This document shows positions 13,083 through 26,315 of a DNA stretch of 64,000 nucleotides, piece after piece. Each line of letters opens with the position of its first letter. Positions within the stretch are counted from its first letter, which is position 1. A program made the position numbers and the translations under genes. The notes below the pieces were generated by a model. The model searched no databases. It saw only the letters and a program-made list of their open reading frames with translations, and was not told the DNA's origin. Location of the stretch: positions 19,039,001 to 19,103,000 of the forward strand of contig OX344765.1 in the NCBI GenBank assembly GCA_947034895.1, read 5' to 3'. The stretch is from Rhytidiadelphus loreus (lineage: Eukaryota; Streptophyta; Bryopsida; Hypnales; Hylocomiaceae).

Positions 13083-14617
13083 ATGGATCGCCCTCCTCTT
13101 GCTGGGATTGACCTCAACGCCACGCCCCGTCGTCTTCAGCAAGTTTCCAGCCTTGCCACCCGACGATCTGTCATTTTGTGGATGGTTGAAGACGCTGCTA
13201 TTCGCGGCGAAGTTGGTCTTTATCCTCAGGCTGTCCAAGCATTTCCCGAACATTTTCGTAGACAACGGCCTGCCAACCTTGTCAAAGCCCGTCGTTGGTG
13301 GCAGCAACGCGTTGAATTTCAAGAGGCGGCCGCAGGCCCCGCCACTCCTTTCTCTTGTAGCCGAAGTTGTTTGGGAATCCGGCGGCGCAATTCTCCAAAA
13401 GCCAAACCAGGTCGTGGCAAGAAGAGGAGCGAGTGGGTGCAGTATTTATATCCACTCCTATTGGAAGAATTCAACCGCCTCCGTAAATCAGGTGTAAAAT
13501 TTTCTACTCATCTCCTTCGTGAATTGGCCCTCTTCCTCCTTGTAGCTCCCAAATCCACTTTTACAGCCGATTCTGTTGATCCCAAAGATAACATTCTGTT
13601 GGTCAACAAAATCACCGCAAATTGGGTCGCTCAATTCATGGATAACCACAATATAGTTCTTTTATCCCAACGGGGACGTTTAACTTGTAGCCCTGAAAAA
13701 GAGCTCCAAATTGAAATACAAACCGCTTACCATTTGGGGGTCCTTCAAAGGGGATTTGCATCGAAGAATTTGATGAAAACCTAATGGAAAACTTAAATGA
13801 GACCCATTTCGTTGTCAATCTTGACAATGGCCGCACTTTGGGCTTTAGGGGAGATACTACGGTCAAATACGCTGAAGTAGTTTCGGGGGGGGAATCTATG
13901 ACTATGGTGGTTCGTATTTCAGGAGGTCGTCGCGCTACCATAGAGGCTCCTATGCTCATTTTTTCAAATGGAAATAGGAGCTATCCTATCCGGGGATTGA
14001 TGGATAATATTCCGGGAGTTTCATATAGGACATGTCCTAAAGGGTGGATGGACCAAACCCTCTTCCCCGAATATTTTTTGGAACCTTGTGCATACCAAGC
14101 CGATCCTCATCAACGGATGAAGACCATATGGCTTGATAATTGTAGCGGCCATACCGTGACCCCTACATTGGCTGTTGTCCTAGCAGCCAAAAATACAACT
14201 TTCAAATTCTTACCTCCATGTTCTATTCACCTATGCCAACCAGCAGATACATTCTTGATTTCAAAAATCAAAGATGCATGGACAAGACGATGGGAACTCC
14301 ACAAAATTCAGATGATACAACAAAATGCTTGGCAAAATGCACCACGGGCAGATGGTCAATGGTCTGGAAAATTGGCAAATCCAGGGAAACGCTTTTTCTT
14401 ACAATTGGCTGCAGATAGTGTGGAAGATGTCAATCGGGAGGTAGATTGTGACAACATTTCTTATGCTAGAAAAGCTATGATTCGTTGTGGCTTGGCATTA
14501 GGACTTGATGGTTCTTGGAGTATAGGACAATTGGCTCCACAACTCCAAGAAATTATTGCAAAACATTTGCAATACTTCCAAAGGCAAGAACTGCCCCATA
14601 TCAATAGGGCAGTTTAA
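13083..14617 (+). pseudogene. DDE_1-type (pogo/Tigger/CENP-B-like) transposase, frameshifted
   Basis: This gene would catalyse excision and integration of the surrounding element. The first part (13083-13784, 233 aa) has a basic linker near residues 97-115 and a helical CENP-B/HTH-like region at about 117-150. The second part (open to 14617) contains a DDE_1 core: N-L-D-N-G as first acidic site, W-L-D-N-C-S-G-H as second, and L-P-P-C-S-I-H-L-C-Q-P-A-D as third, the last two aspartates 37 positions apart. The halves lie in different frames. Homology-like reading continues smoothly if the frame changes at the five-G run near 13736-13740, after residues AYHLG, so one missing G is the likely lesion. 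It may be a real inactivating deletion or an assembly error. Downstream, ENLMENLNETHF is in the second frame before its first ATG, confirming that the ATG at 13784 is not a true start. Confidence 0.85.
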
Positions 14618-14749
14618 AAACCATTTTTGATATTTTACTACTATTATAAAATTTTGGCCTTCAACTAGGATTGCTATATTATATTTAGTTTTTTTGCTAT
14701 ATTATTTTCAGGCTTCTTGCTATATTTAGCAATTTACACATGCATTATA

Positions 14750-15115
14750 AAAAATTTCAACATTTTCTCAATCATTTCAATATTTCATTGTTATTTCAAC
14801 TTTCTATTGTTTATTTGAGCATTCCATTGTTTATCTCAGCATTTCTTTATTTGATTCAGCATTTCTTTGTTCATTTCAGCATTTTCTACCTTACTTCAGA
14901 ATTTTCGGGCTCATTCCAACATTCTTTGTTCATTTCAGCATTCCTTTGATTATTTTAGCATTCTTTTGTTTATTTCACCATTTCTTGGATTATTTCAACC
15001 TTTCTTGCATTATTTTAGCATTCCTTGGTTTATTTCACCATTTATTGGATTTTTCAGCTTTTCTTTGTTCAATTCAAGAGTTTTCTCTTCATTTCATCAT
15101 TTTCTTAACCAATTT
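14750..15115 (+). repeat. Degenerate tandem repeat inside the pogo-like element
   Basis: Phrases of the form TTCATTTCAGCATTTCTTTG recur about fifteen times at 20-26 bp steps between the transposase stop and the 3' terminal repeat. The pyrimidine-rich run gives spurious frames rich in Phe, Ser and Leu. It may be 3' UTR of the transposase transcript. Confidence 0.8.
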
Positions 15116-15539
15116 TTCACCACCATTCCAACTTCTATTTCTTGTTACCATCTAACATTAAATGCACTCTTCTAAGAATGTTAAAATTACCATGTTTTAC
15201 TACACATCTGAAATAGTGTTAGAATTGCTAATTAGTGTTCTAACACTAAGCTCGCAAATCACAATTAGTGTTAGCTCGGCTAATTAGTGTTGCCAACACT
15301 ATTTACCAATTTTAGTGTAGTTTATATAGTGTGATTAAAATTTCATATCAATCCAAGAAGTTACGAGTGATTGAGAAGCACTTTAGTAGAAGGAGGTTCA
15401 ACCTTAGACGTGTTTTTTGCAACTTTTCTTGCTATTTTTTGACATTTCAAAGCCATTTTGCAAACACAATGAGTCAATTGAATGATATTTTCTTCTACCA
15501 ATGTGTTTGTAAGCTAGTTTTTAAGCACTTTATAGTTTA

Positions 15540-15739
15540 ATTTTTTTCTGTTTGAGTAGGTTATAATCTTGCAATCTATGTGGTCAAATAACTCCAAATT
15601 TGACTAGCACCATCTACAACATGTACACTACAAGAATGTACAATTGAAATTTCTATACCTTAGTGACAATTAGACTTATAACACTTCAAAAGCAATGATG
15701 TTTGTAAACCTCCAAAGGCCCTAGGCATTTAGGGGTTAA
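15540..15739. mobile_element. Right end of a TTAA-type element
   Basis: The sequence ends CATTTAGGGGTTAA at 15726-15739 and is preceded by an ATCTTGCAATCTATGTGGTC block shared with about 2350. The terminal TTAA is shared with the next element. The left end is not identifiable. Confidence 0.4.
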
Positions 15740-16350
15740 TCCCTAAAGGACCAAATAGCATTTTTGGAAAACATAACAATTTTGGGTAGCTCATTAAGAA
15801 TGGAATTTTCATAGTTTTCTCTTTGAAATTTTCACACAACATGTGGTCAAGGAGTAACTTTAAAGTGCAACAATTTTTATAACTTTTGATTGTATGGTTA
15901 AAAATTATTGTATGATATGTAGTTTTTTTTAGAACTTGGGCAACACAAGTAGCTCAAAAAAATGATTTTTTTTTCAGAAATACAAATTTGAACCTAGTTT
16001 TCTAGATTTGCATAATTGTAGAAAGCTTTGAATCATTCCATTTTGATTGGCAAGATGAGAGTTATGAGGAGTTTTAGTTTGTAGTCAATTATCAAATCTC
16101 TATTCTAAAATAAACTTTGAAATCCTTTATTTAGATCAATTTTCAATATTTTTGAAATAAAATAAAATGATTTGGAAGTATATTATTACAACATTACAAC
16201 CATTGGCATTGGATTTTTTCAATTCTATAATTATATTCTTAATAATTTGGTATTTTAAATGATATCCTACTTCTTTTGATTTACTATTTTTTCAAGCATG
16301 ATTATGAAATATTTTTTGTTGAAATTTTGTACATAATTATATTCCCAACT
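15736..16350. mobile_element. Left half of a TTAA-type element related to 7234-8573
   Basis: It begins TTAATCCCTAAAGGACCAAA, then follows the 7234 element through the CACACAACATG and GGAGTAACTTTAA blocks. The similarity fades by about 16.3 kb and no right terminus is seen, so this copy is truncated. Confidence 0.5.
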
Positions 16351-18144
16351 TATTTCTTCAATATATAATAGAGAGCAATACATTTTTGTATAAAAAGTTT
16401 GAAAGATGAAACCTAACCATCTAGAAAGAGTTGAAAATACTTCTTTTTAATATCCAAGCATCATGATCTTGCAATTGGCAAGGTTTCTTGTTTCAAAATT
16501 TTAGGAGCGTGTACTCCACCAAGTGATCTAAAGGATCAATGAATAAATATAAATGAAAATTTTAGTCTTGCTTTAGGTTTGAGTACTTTGAAGCAGTTTT
16601 GGGCCTAAAAACATCGAAATACTTTAGGAATTATACAACAGCCCTAGCCCTTGGTGTTGTGTTTTTAGGGAATCTTCAACAAAACTCTTTGAATACTTGA
16701 CTAGATGTAAAAAAAATTTGGTATCATTCTCTTTGTATCCTGAGTTGTATTCACAAGATGCATCCATGCATCTAAATGTAAAGGTACATTTAGACCTAGT
16801 ATTAATGTTGTAGTAGATATGTGATTCATTAGGAGAGATTTCAAAGGGCCAGGAGACCGCGAGTTCTCAAATTGTGAACTCTCTGTGAACTGTAATTTGA
16901 TGTTGCTATTAGCCGGCCACGTCAGATATTAATATTTTATTCAAATTCATTATTATTATTATTATTTAAATTTAAAAAAAATTGATTTAATTTTTAAAAA
17001 TTTAAATTAAAAAAAAATCATTGTACTTTGCTCTTCACAGCAAGGAGAACAACTTTGAAATAGGCTTCCATACCCCTCAAATCTCCCCTAATGTTTTCCA
17101 GATTTTATATACCACCACAATTCGGAAAAAACAAAATATTTCAGATATTTGAGAGTGGTTATGTTGATGTAGCTCAGTATGGTTGATTAATAAACAATGG
17201 TGGTTTATTGGAAGGAGGTATAGGCTCTAAAGCAAAAGAGTGCCCACATTCAGACTAACGACAAACCAAATCAAGAAGTATGTAATTAAATGGAAACAAT
17301 GAGATACAATTGACCTTCACGTATAAACTTGAGTGCACATCTTCATGGACTCCCTCTTTGTAAACACCGTGCCGTATAGTGCTTCAATTAGATCGTTAAT
17401 TTGGTCAAGTGTCAATCTTCCTCCGTCTTTGATCATGCTTTGTACGCATTGCAAATCCATCTTTTATCTTTTTACATGACACATCTCACCATATTCACCT
17501 TGTTGAATTAAATTTGTTTATAGAATGCGAAACCACAGTTATGGAGACTTGGTTGGACACTACAATTTATAGTTAGGTAGTTGGACCTACAACCATTCCA
17601 ACCAAGAGTGACTTGCATTGTTTGTTTACTTTTTCCTTGCTTTCCTTAGATCCATACAAATGTTCACAACACAAATAAGCACTTTGATGCTCAAGTAAGT
17701 ATTTGTATTAGGGTGATTGCAAGAAACACTTGTCCTATTTTTTATTCGCTTGGCCCTCATTAGGTGGGTTTTTGCTCATAAACTTTGAGTCATATGTCAA
17801 TTTTACATGAAATTTTACATGAAGGTACATGTGGTAGTTGTAGACATTGTGTAATTTTTTTCATTTAAAAAAAATTATATTATTATTTTTAAACATCCTC
17901 CAATTAAATGTCTACCATGACCATTATGGGAGGTTTTAGTACGTCCTCTGTTCCAAAATGATCTTCCTGTTGGGCTTAAGTTTTTGTCCCAAAATGATCT
18001 TCTTCTTGTAGGAAGAACAAGGTTGGCAAGGAATTTCCTACATATTGTAGAAAGCACAGTGGCCCAAACCTTAAAATATGGAGCTCATCGAAATAGGAAG
18101 CTCATCAAAGTTAACTCCCTTCTATTAGAAGCACATACCACTTA
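16351..18144. other. AT-rich intergenic DNA, no gene seen
   Basis: No supported coding frame or clear repeat boundary was seen. Confidence 0.4.
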
Positions 18145-18559
18145 AGGTAGTATGCTCTAAATGCGCCCATCTTTTTAAAATGGATCCTATTATTTAGCCA
18201 AAGTATGAAGATGGGGTGATCTTGAAATGGACCACTTTAGCAATTGAATGAATAGAGGAAATTTCTTTTTTCTATTGCAAGAGCCAATCAATTAATGGCA
18301 TTGATTTCCACACATCTCTGTACAAGTTACAAGTGACGGATTTTAGAAGACCTATGGTCACAAATAGGTGCCTATGTCCCTAGTCGTTGAAAATTTATAA
18401 GTAATTCAAAAATTACTTGGAAAAATACAAAACCACTTGTGTTAGGTTCCACATCTATTTCTTTTTACTGAAAAATGATCAAAAAAATATTTTGTATACG
18501 GAAACCTATAAAAAAAGGCGGACTAGCCTTTAAATGGTCGCTTTTAGAGCATACTACCT
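18145..18559. mobile_element. TA-target MITE (AGGTAG family), copy 3, inverted
   Basis: The ends AGGTAGTATGCTCTAAA and TTTTAGAGCATACTACCT are inverted repeats. TA is present on the left and AA on the right, so one duplication base has mutated. The interior is the reverse complement of the 11902-12311 copy, for example in the CTATGGTCACAAATAGGTGC block. Confidence 0.75.
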
Positions 18560-21135
18560 AATCAAGGATTGCTTCCTTAAAAAGATGCACATGGTTTGGA
18601 GTCAAAACAAACTTTTCAAAACCTCAACTCACTATTCGTTGTGCACAAAATTCAAGGCAAACTTTTCAAAATCTTAACTCACTATTTATTGTGTACAAAA
18701 TTCAAAACAAATAATAAGCAGTTGAATGGGCCTATAGTGAAAAATTGAGTGGCTACTAGTGTTCCTTGAAAATGCCCCCAAAATCCAATTTTTAAACTCT
18801 TCCAAAGCACACTTTAAAAACTAATCTCAAACTTAAATTTTAAGGACAATAGAAGAGCATAGAACTCTACTTACAAGTCAAAACGGATTTTAAAAATTAT
18901 TATTTTAAAGCTTAATCTAAAACATTTTGTTTAACATGGAGATCATTTTGGGACAAAGGGAGTACTATATTTGACCCAAAAATACAAATTTGAAGCTCAA
19001 AATTGGGATTCAAAGACTTCTACTAAAGTTATACAAGCCCATAAAGAGATTTTCTAAAAAAATATAAGTTGTCCACTGTGAGCCCCATAGTTGTCACTTG
19101 AGCCTCAAATTTTATTTTATTTTTACTTTATGCTCATTAATATGAATATTTTTATTCAAAAGTCATGAAAATATATTAACATCATGTTTGGTAGAAGTCC
19201 CTACAAATATGATATTTCAAGTCCGAAAAATATGGAAGTGCTTAAATACTTCCATTTGCTAATCTTTATGTTTAAATACGTGTTTTGAGAAGTTGTTTAA
19301 GAGATTGGGATAGTTTTGAGCCCTGATGGCTAAAGTAATTACACCAAAAAATAGACTTTTGAAGGATAATTTAACCACAAGAGCGCATGTGACCAACACA
19401 AACTAAAAGATGAGTGGTTGGGATTTACATAAGTCCCTTAGAGTCTTGAAAACCTTGATAGGAATTTACAGGGAAGTATGACCAATTTGCAAAAATTGGG
19501 AAAAAATGCCATCATAGGCAACATTGTAGGTAAAATCTAAGAATCCAATTGGTGGGCAATCAAAGAAAGAAAAAAGGTGTTTCTAATTAGGAAACATGCT
19601 AAGAGCATAACGGTGAAGCCAAATTGATAAGATTCCATGTTATAGGAATGATTCTTCCCGTAGGGAATTAAAATCAAGAAGTAGGAAAAATGCCAATACC
19701 GTACCTATTTTTCCTACCCTAAAAGCTTTTTATTTTTATTAGCTACCCTAAAAGTTTTGTATTTTTCCAATGCCAATAGATACAATATTAGAAGATGACT
19801 CCCTCGGAAGTCAATCGTATCTATTGGCATTGGAAAATTGGTATAAATTACCCAAGTAGTGGTAAAATTCTAGTAAAAGTTTAGGATAGTGTGTTTTAGC
19901 ATAAATAAGCGCCCGACCAAATTTCATGACATTCTGTTACCCACAAGTACTGAAACTGGCGGCGGCAACGAGTTTCAACAAATTTATAAGATTTGCGGCG
20001 AGTTGACCGGCATACCGAGACTGTACAATGTTCGAATGAAGTCAACTTGGACTCTTTTCTCACTTTCTCAAAACTTTTGAACCAACTAGGCTAGTTAAAA
20101 CTTTGAAAAAAATACAAACTCCAACATTTAATTTTTTTCTTTTTTCACTGCTTTGCTAAACACTAGTTTTTACTTGTGAAATTGCTTGGAAGTTGGGATT
20201 AAGGGATTTTCAAGAGTAATTTGGATCTTTTGAAGACAATGGCACAATTGGTTTTGCATTTGGAGCAATTTTGCAGAGGTTAGAGTGATCACAACAATAG
20301 TATAGAAATTCAATTTAGATGAATATAAAAGGCCCCCTCCTCCTCTTTCTTTGCACCCTTTTTATTTATTTTTGTACCTTGGCCATTTGATAGCCACGTT
20401 GTTGGAGTTTTTGGCAATTTGCCAAAGACTCTTTGTTTTCTTGCATTGAAGCCATTTTCTTTTCTTTTCTGTGTTTTATTGCTTACTTCAAAAGACGTTG
20501 GGGTCCCTTTGAGTATTGTCATCTTTATTTCATGCTTTTGAGTGGTTTAAGTCCCTCAAAATTGTTGTGTTCTTAGTTTATTGCATTTGGTACTAATCCT
20601 AGGAAAATTCTAGCCAAATTTTGGCAATGTTGTTAGTTAGAATCCCTTAGAGCTAGCCTTTATGAACATTGTATTAAAGTTGTGTCAAAATATTGTGTCA
20701 AAGTAGTGCTTTGTGTGGGATTTCATGCCATTTGGTTGTTGAAAATCCCCCTATTATCTAAACTTTGAGAATATGTGGTCTACAAGTATTTAGTGTCATT
20801 TCTGGAGAATTTGTAGTAGGATTGGAACTAAGCCTCTAAAACGTTCGTACTAACATCCATATTGAATTGTTGTCCTTAGAATTGGTGCTAACCCACCATA
20901 CAACAAAGCTATTGCCCCCAAGACAATTTCCAAAAAGTCCTTATAAGTTATTTTATTTTCTATTATTTGCTAAGTTGGAGGAAAACTTGCCATGTATGGC
21001 AAAGCTTTGCCCTTCCTATTAATTTTCCGTGTTTTGTTTGGTTAAAGGATTTCCAAAACGAGACCCAAGTATTTGGTTAAATTACAAAAATTTGGTGAGC
21101 AACGGCCAATATTTTGGAGCTAGTAAAGGTCCAAA
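18560..21135. other. AT-rich intergenic DNA with a short tandem duplication
   Basis: An approximately 50 bp unit (ACTTTTCAAAA..CTCAACTCACTATT) is duplicated at about 18612-18715. No gene is supported. Confidence 0.4.
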
Positions 21136-21351
21136 TACTATAAGAAACCCGCATTTTAGGTTGCGTTTTGTAATTTTCTGAAATGGATTTTAGATGACGT
21201 CCATTGCAATGAATCCATCTTTTTATGTCAATATTGATGTTATGTTAGACGTATTATTGACATAAAACATGGGTTTGTTGCAATGGACGTCACCTAAAAT
21301 CCATTTTAAGAAATTACAAAGCAAAACCTAAAACGCAGGTTTCTTATAGTG
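21136..21351. mobile_element. CACTA-type MITE with AAA target duplication
   Basis: Almost the whole 216 bp is an inverted repeat with arms of roughly 90 bp. The right terminus is CACTATAAGAAACC in reverse complement. The left terminus reads TACTATAAGAAACC, with one C to T change in the CACTA signature. AAA flanks both ends (21133-21135, 21352-21354). Confidence 0.8.
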
Positions 21352-21914
21352 AAACAAAAACTGGATTAATCAAGTAGCCAGTAAGGGCCAAGAGGTCCCC
21401 AACCATCACAAAGGCTAAGCTTGATTGTACCAATAGCACTAGGTAGGTCAGAAGGTACTAGCCAATAGCCTTTGGGCATGTTGCAAGGCAAGGTAATTGA
21501 TCTCTTGATTGATTGAACTCATATCTGTACATATTGAATACAAAAACCAATTGGAAGGTTACCCCACGGGGTCTCAATTTTGTTTTTTTATTGGATTTTT
21601 TCCTATCTAATCAAGTATCTAACTTGGAAAAACTACTTAGATGATAGAAATTTGAGGGAAAGAAAGGAAATTTCCAAGCTTAGTAGTTTGAACGAGAGTA
21701 GTTTAGGAGTTTGATTTTTCAAAATTGTAGTGGAAGATTAGAGTTTGAAAGGATTAGAGAAGTCTAATTTTCACATATTGAATGGAGAGAAGTTGAAATT
21801 CAAAATTAAGTGAATTGAATTCAAAATTGAGTGACTAATTCAAATACTAGTAATTGAGATTGAAAGGTTGATTCAAACCAAAGTTGACTGTGAGATTCAA
21901 ACTCAATAGACTAA

Positions 21915-23349
21915 GGGCGGGTATATACATGGCTTGGGGCCGGATGGAAGGCCGGCCCGATTTGCCTCCAATCCGGCCCACAATCCAGCCCCAAATCACC
22001 ACTCCGGCTCCAGATAATGTAAAGGGGTTGAGGCCAAATTCTGAGGCCAAATTTCAATTCATCACTCCGGCCCTAGGTAATGTAAAGTGTTGAGGCCCAA
22101 TTCTAAGGTCAAATTCTTGATTAATGTGCTCTTGGATTTTTGGAATGCTTAATTAAAAAAATCAAACATGCATCTTTTTATTTTTTATACTTTAGGAAAA
22201 AAAGTTTTTTTTTTCTATTTATTCTATTTCAAATATAAGAAAAAAAAATCAGAATTCTTTAGACTTTTCCTTTTTATTCCTACTTTACCTATTTTAAAAC
22301 GGAAGAGAGATTTTTTTATTTTTTTTAACCTTTTCCATTCTCTTCCTATTTTTTCTATTTGGAAAAAAAGGAAGTTCTTTGACTTCTTTTGAACCTTTTT
22401 TTTTTGACGCTAAAACTAGAGTTGACATTGAAAAAAGATTTGTAGCCCTATAATAGTTGTCATTTATTAAACATACAATTCAAGAAAACATGTAATTTTT
22501 TTTAATCTCTTTTTCAAATCTATATTCTTAGTTTATTTTAAAGAAAAGCATGAAAATTTTTATTATGAAAACTTGAATGAATTCAATGATAAATGTAAAT
22601 CAGATTTTACCATACATGTTATTTTTAGTAGCATAATTTTTCCTTACCATAATCTTTTTTCAAGTATTTGTCATCAAAATTGATAAAAACACACATTATC
22701 TTGTAGATGTGAAAGTTTTTGGCATAACTTCAACAATGACTTTCATTTACAGATTTGTGTCCGTATAAAAAATTTACTTATTAAGCACGTAATTTATCAA
22801 AATTAGTGTCTATAACATAGTATGTAATTTGTGTCTACATCAAAAAAATTAATTATTAATATCTCATGCTAAAACAATTGCAAAGACATTATTGTTACAA
22901 TTGCAATGGTTAATAATAATAAAATGCAGTATTAACAATAAAATGCAGTATTAACAACTTGTAACACAGCATCTGTATCACAACATGACTCAACCAGATG
23001 GGATTGAGCTCACAGTTAATAAAAAATGTAATAAAAAAGAAAAGAAAAGCCCTTGCATGGTAGACGGTGGAGATTTGTCTGATCCAACGGAGGAGCCCAA
23101 TCCGGCCCCAATCCGGCCCTAGATGGGAAATCGGGCCACCAAAAACCTCGGCCCGATTGCTCCCTTGGGGCCGGATGGTTTGGTGCCAAAACTATGCCAC
23201 CTAAGTTGACACGTAGGATGAGTGGTGGTATCAATCCAACCCTAGTATAAAGCCCTTGGGCCGGATTTGGAGAAATTGAGTAATTCCATTGGTTCAAACT
23301 TGGAGAGTTCCGGCCGGCCTTCAATCCGTCCCCAAGTATATACCGGCCC
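21915..23349. mobile_element. PIF/Harbinger-like non-autonomous element
   Basis: The left end GGGCGGGTATATAC and the right end GTATATACCGGCCC are inverted repeats, continued by GATGGAAGGCCGGCC on the left and GGCCGGCCTTCAATC on the right. TAA flanks both ends (21912-21914, 23350-23352), the 3-bp target typical of PIF/Harbinger. The GC-rich ends enclose a very AT-rich 1.0 kb core with no transposase. Additional CCGGCCC-type motifs near 23100-23170 mirror the left subterminal region. Confidence 0.75.
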
Positions 23350-23352
23350 TAA

Positions 23353-26185
23353 GTGTGTTGACAATTGGTAGCCACCCGCTCTTTCATGTAGTCAAATAAT
23401 TTTGGCCTAGCAAAAACTTGGGAAATCTCCATTTGTGGAAGCTTTGGAGTCGACTCTTGCAAACTTGCAACTTGCAACTAAACCCAAACACAAGTGCAAA
23501 TTAGTTCTATAGATTAGTAAATTGATGTTTGAAAGAAGGGAAGGGTTGCAAAGAAGGAGAACTAGATGTCCATTAGGAAATAGTTGACTCCATTAAAGAA
23601 GGTTAAACTTTGAAGAAAGACAAAGAGAAAACAACAAAAAGAAGAATAGTTGACTTTGATGGATTCTAGCATTTAGTTAGTAGTTAGTAGAAGTCAAGCA
23701 AGCTTTGTCTTAAGATTTTGTTTGGTTTCAAGTCATTTAGCCAAGTATTTGGTGTTAGATTTGATAGGATTTTATCCTCAAAAAAATATCTACAAAAGAA
23801 AAGGAAAATATTTGAAAGAAGTGGAAAGAAAAAACAAATTCAAAGGAAGGAACTTTGGGACTTCTCCAACACCGTTAGGAGTTTACAAACCAACATCAAA
23901 CTACAAACCCCCATTGAAGATGGAGTTAGTGAAATCAATGACATCATAGTGGTACTCAGTGAAGATGGATCAACGTTGAGGTCAATAATTTAACTTTTCA
24001 CCAAATTTCCTACATTTTCACCAAAAACATTTTATTAGAATTTGACTTTTGAATTTAAAATTAGAATTGATCCATAGTAGATTGGAAAATCAACTAATAA
24101 GTTTCAAAATAGTAAAAAAATGAATGTAGTAGTTTTAAAAGGATTTTACAACAAAAATTAGAGAAAATTACCACAATTTATCCTTGGATGAAAAGTAGAT
24201 GAAAAAACAAATGGAAAAGTAGAAAGTTATCAAAGAAATCTTTTAGAAAAAATTTAAGGAATCTTAAAATCTAGAGTCAAAGTAGGAGTTAAAGAGTAAA
24301 AGTAGAAGTAATTTTGAAATTTAAAGGTAAAAAGAAATTACGAAAGAATTTTGTTGAACCAGTCAACAGTCAAAATTTAATCATAAATAATATTTACCAA
24401 GAAGGTAAAAAGTAAGAAGTTGTTAACTTTAAAAAAAGTAGAAGTAGAAATTTAAAAAATAAAAATAATTAACCTTAAAAAACCCAATGTAGTAAGAAAC
24501 GTTTAAGAATTCACCAATTAGGTCAAAAGATAAACTCGGGGGGTCACTTAGAGTGTCCATTAGAAACCATGTGCAAACAAAACTATAGACCCCCTATATA
24601 CTTTTTGAATTTTAAATAAAAATAAATGAAAAAAATATGAATAAATTTTTCCTACTTCAAAAGTTTATGTTTTGAATTATTGATATTTTTATTTGGTAAT
24701 AATAATTAGTTACAAATTTTTGAAGTAAAAAGATACACTGTAGAACTGAAAAATAACTTTCACACCCCTATATTATATAAGAAAAAATTGTCTAAAAAAT
24801 GAATAATTTTTTTTGAAAAATAACTCTCTAGTGGAAGCTCATTTTGAGTTGAATATTGATTCAATGGTCATCTAAATGTGTTCTCTATAATTATTTGAGT
24901 TGAAGAATATGTTATTTTAGTTCATTTTCAACCTCTTCTAGAAATCATTTCATATTTTATTTGAGTTAGAAATTTTGGCAATAGAAACCTATAGTCATTA
25001 TTAAACAATATTCAAAATTTTAAGTTGAAATTGTAGTTTATTAGAAACCACTTGTCTGCACATAGTTTGTTGTAGTAAAACTAAGTGCACCCCCTGAGAA
25101 GATAAACAAGGAGTAAATTAGGGATAGAATCTTGAAGAGAATACTCTTAAAATTCCCACACTATTTTACCTAAAAAATTGAACAAATATTTAATGAATTA
25201 GAGTAGAATGAAGTTTCAAACAAAAGTAGGATCAATTTGGATGAAAGTCAACCAAAGTTGACCAAATCAAGTCAAACTTTATGCTTAAGTAGAAGATAAA
25301 AACTAGAAAACCATCCAAAAATCTGCATTCAATTTTGATAGTCCTTGCGATAGTTAGAACACTTGCAATTGATAGATGAAGTTTTAGATGTTAATTTTAG
25401 AGTCAAACTTCATTCGCCATTATTTGTAAGGGATTAGGTCAAATTTTAATTTCTTTATTATTTTGGAAGGGGAAAAACAAGCTCTACAATCTAGACTATT
25501 TCACTTTCTTGATTGACTAACAATCAGTGGACCTTCTATATGTGCTCAAAGTACACCACCTTTGCACAAGTGCAAAAAACACAATTTTTTTTCATCCAAA
25601 GATGGAAATGGTTGAGAAAGAGTATCTTCAAGTTAGGAAAATTGGTTTAAATTTCTTTTTAATATATTCTAAAAATCGATAATCAAATTAGAGATAAATT
25701 TTTCTAGGTCTGAATTATTAGAGACATAATATTTTCAATGCTCCACAAATTATCCATATTTTATTTTGTTTAAAAGAAATTATTCCAAAAAATACAATAC
25801 TCACTAAAATAAGTGGGTTTGAGCCCAGAACACGTGTTTCTTGCAACAACCCACAATAGAAATTTCATGACTTTTGATGTTTGATTGGATATGGAAGTAT
25901 TGTGAATCAAGTTAGGCAAAGACTAGGATAGAGGCCTACACATGTTCAATAGTTGGAATTCCACGCCTTGACTTTGTTTTGAATAATACAATTGTGTACA
26001 ATCAAGCTAAGTGTGCCTACAAAGATTAAGGGCTGATTTGACTACTTCAAGAGATCATTGCATTGATTAATGTAAAATGTGACATGTTTGTGGAGAACAT
26101 GGATATTGTAGACAATCAAGACCTCATGAATTTAGATGTCGGCAAGTGGATACAAATCAATCTCAAAGTCATGATGGTTGGTTTT
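23353..26185. other. AT-rich intergenic DNA, no gene seen
   Basis: Only short, A/T-driven frames are present, including a lysine-rich 91 aa frame at 23718-23993 without recognisable features. Confidence 0.4.
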
Positions 26186-26315
26186 TTACCTAGCTTGCCT
26201 TTGGGATAGTCTACCTTTAAGTCCAAGAAGAATCAACTCATTCCAAATGATAAGCACATCATTGGGTTTTTTGCTTGAACTAGCATGAATAGAGCCAGAT
26301 ATTGCAACAAAATGG

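Larger units (their letters stand above)
12417..15317 (+). mobile_element. Complete pogo/Tigger-like (Tc1/mariner superfamily) transposon
   Basis: The terminal inverted repeats are identical over about 25 bp, starting CACTAAAATTGG. TA flanks both ends (12415-12416, 15318-15319). Inside each end the motif AATTAGTGTT recurs several times as subterminal repeats. The 2.9 kb body holds one transposase reading frame (13083-14617) and a tandem-repeat tail (about 14750-15115). Identical TIRs suggest it is fairly young, although the transposase has one frameshift. Confidence 0.85.

Noticed and set aside
15726..15739. TTTAGGG-like motifs as interstitial telomere repeats
   Set aside because: The motif occurs singly as TTTAGGGGTTAA at element ends paired with TTAACCCCTAA, not as tandem TTTAGGG arrays.
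22168..22392. A Phe/Lys-rich 74 aa ORF
   Set aside because: It is a pure translation of poly-T/A runs within the AT-rich core of the Harbinger-like element.
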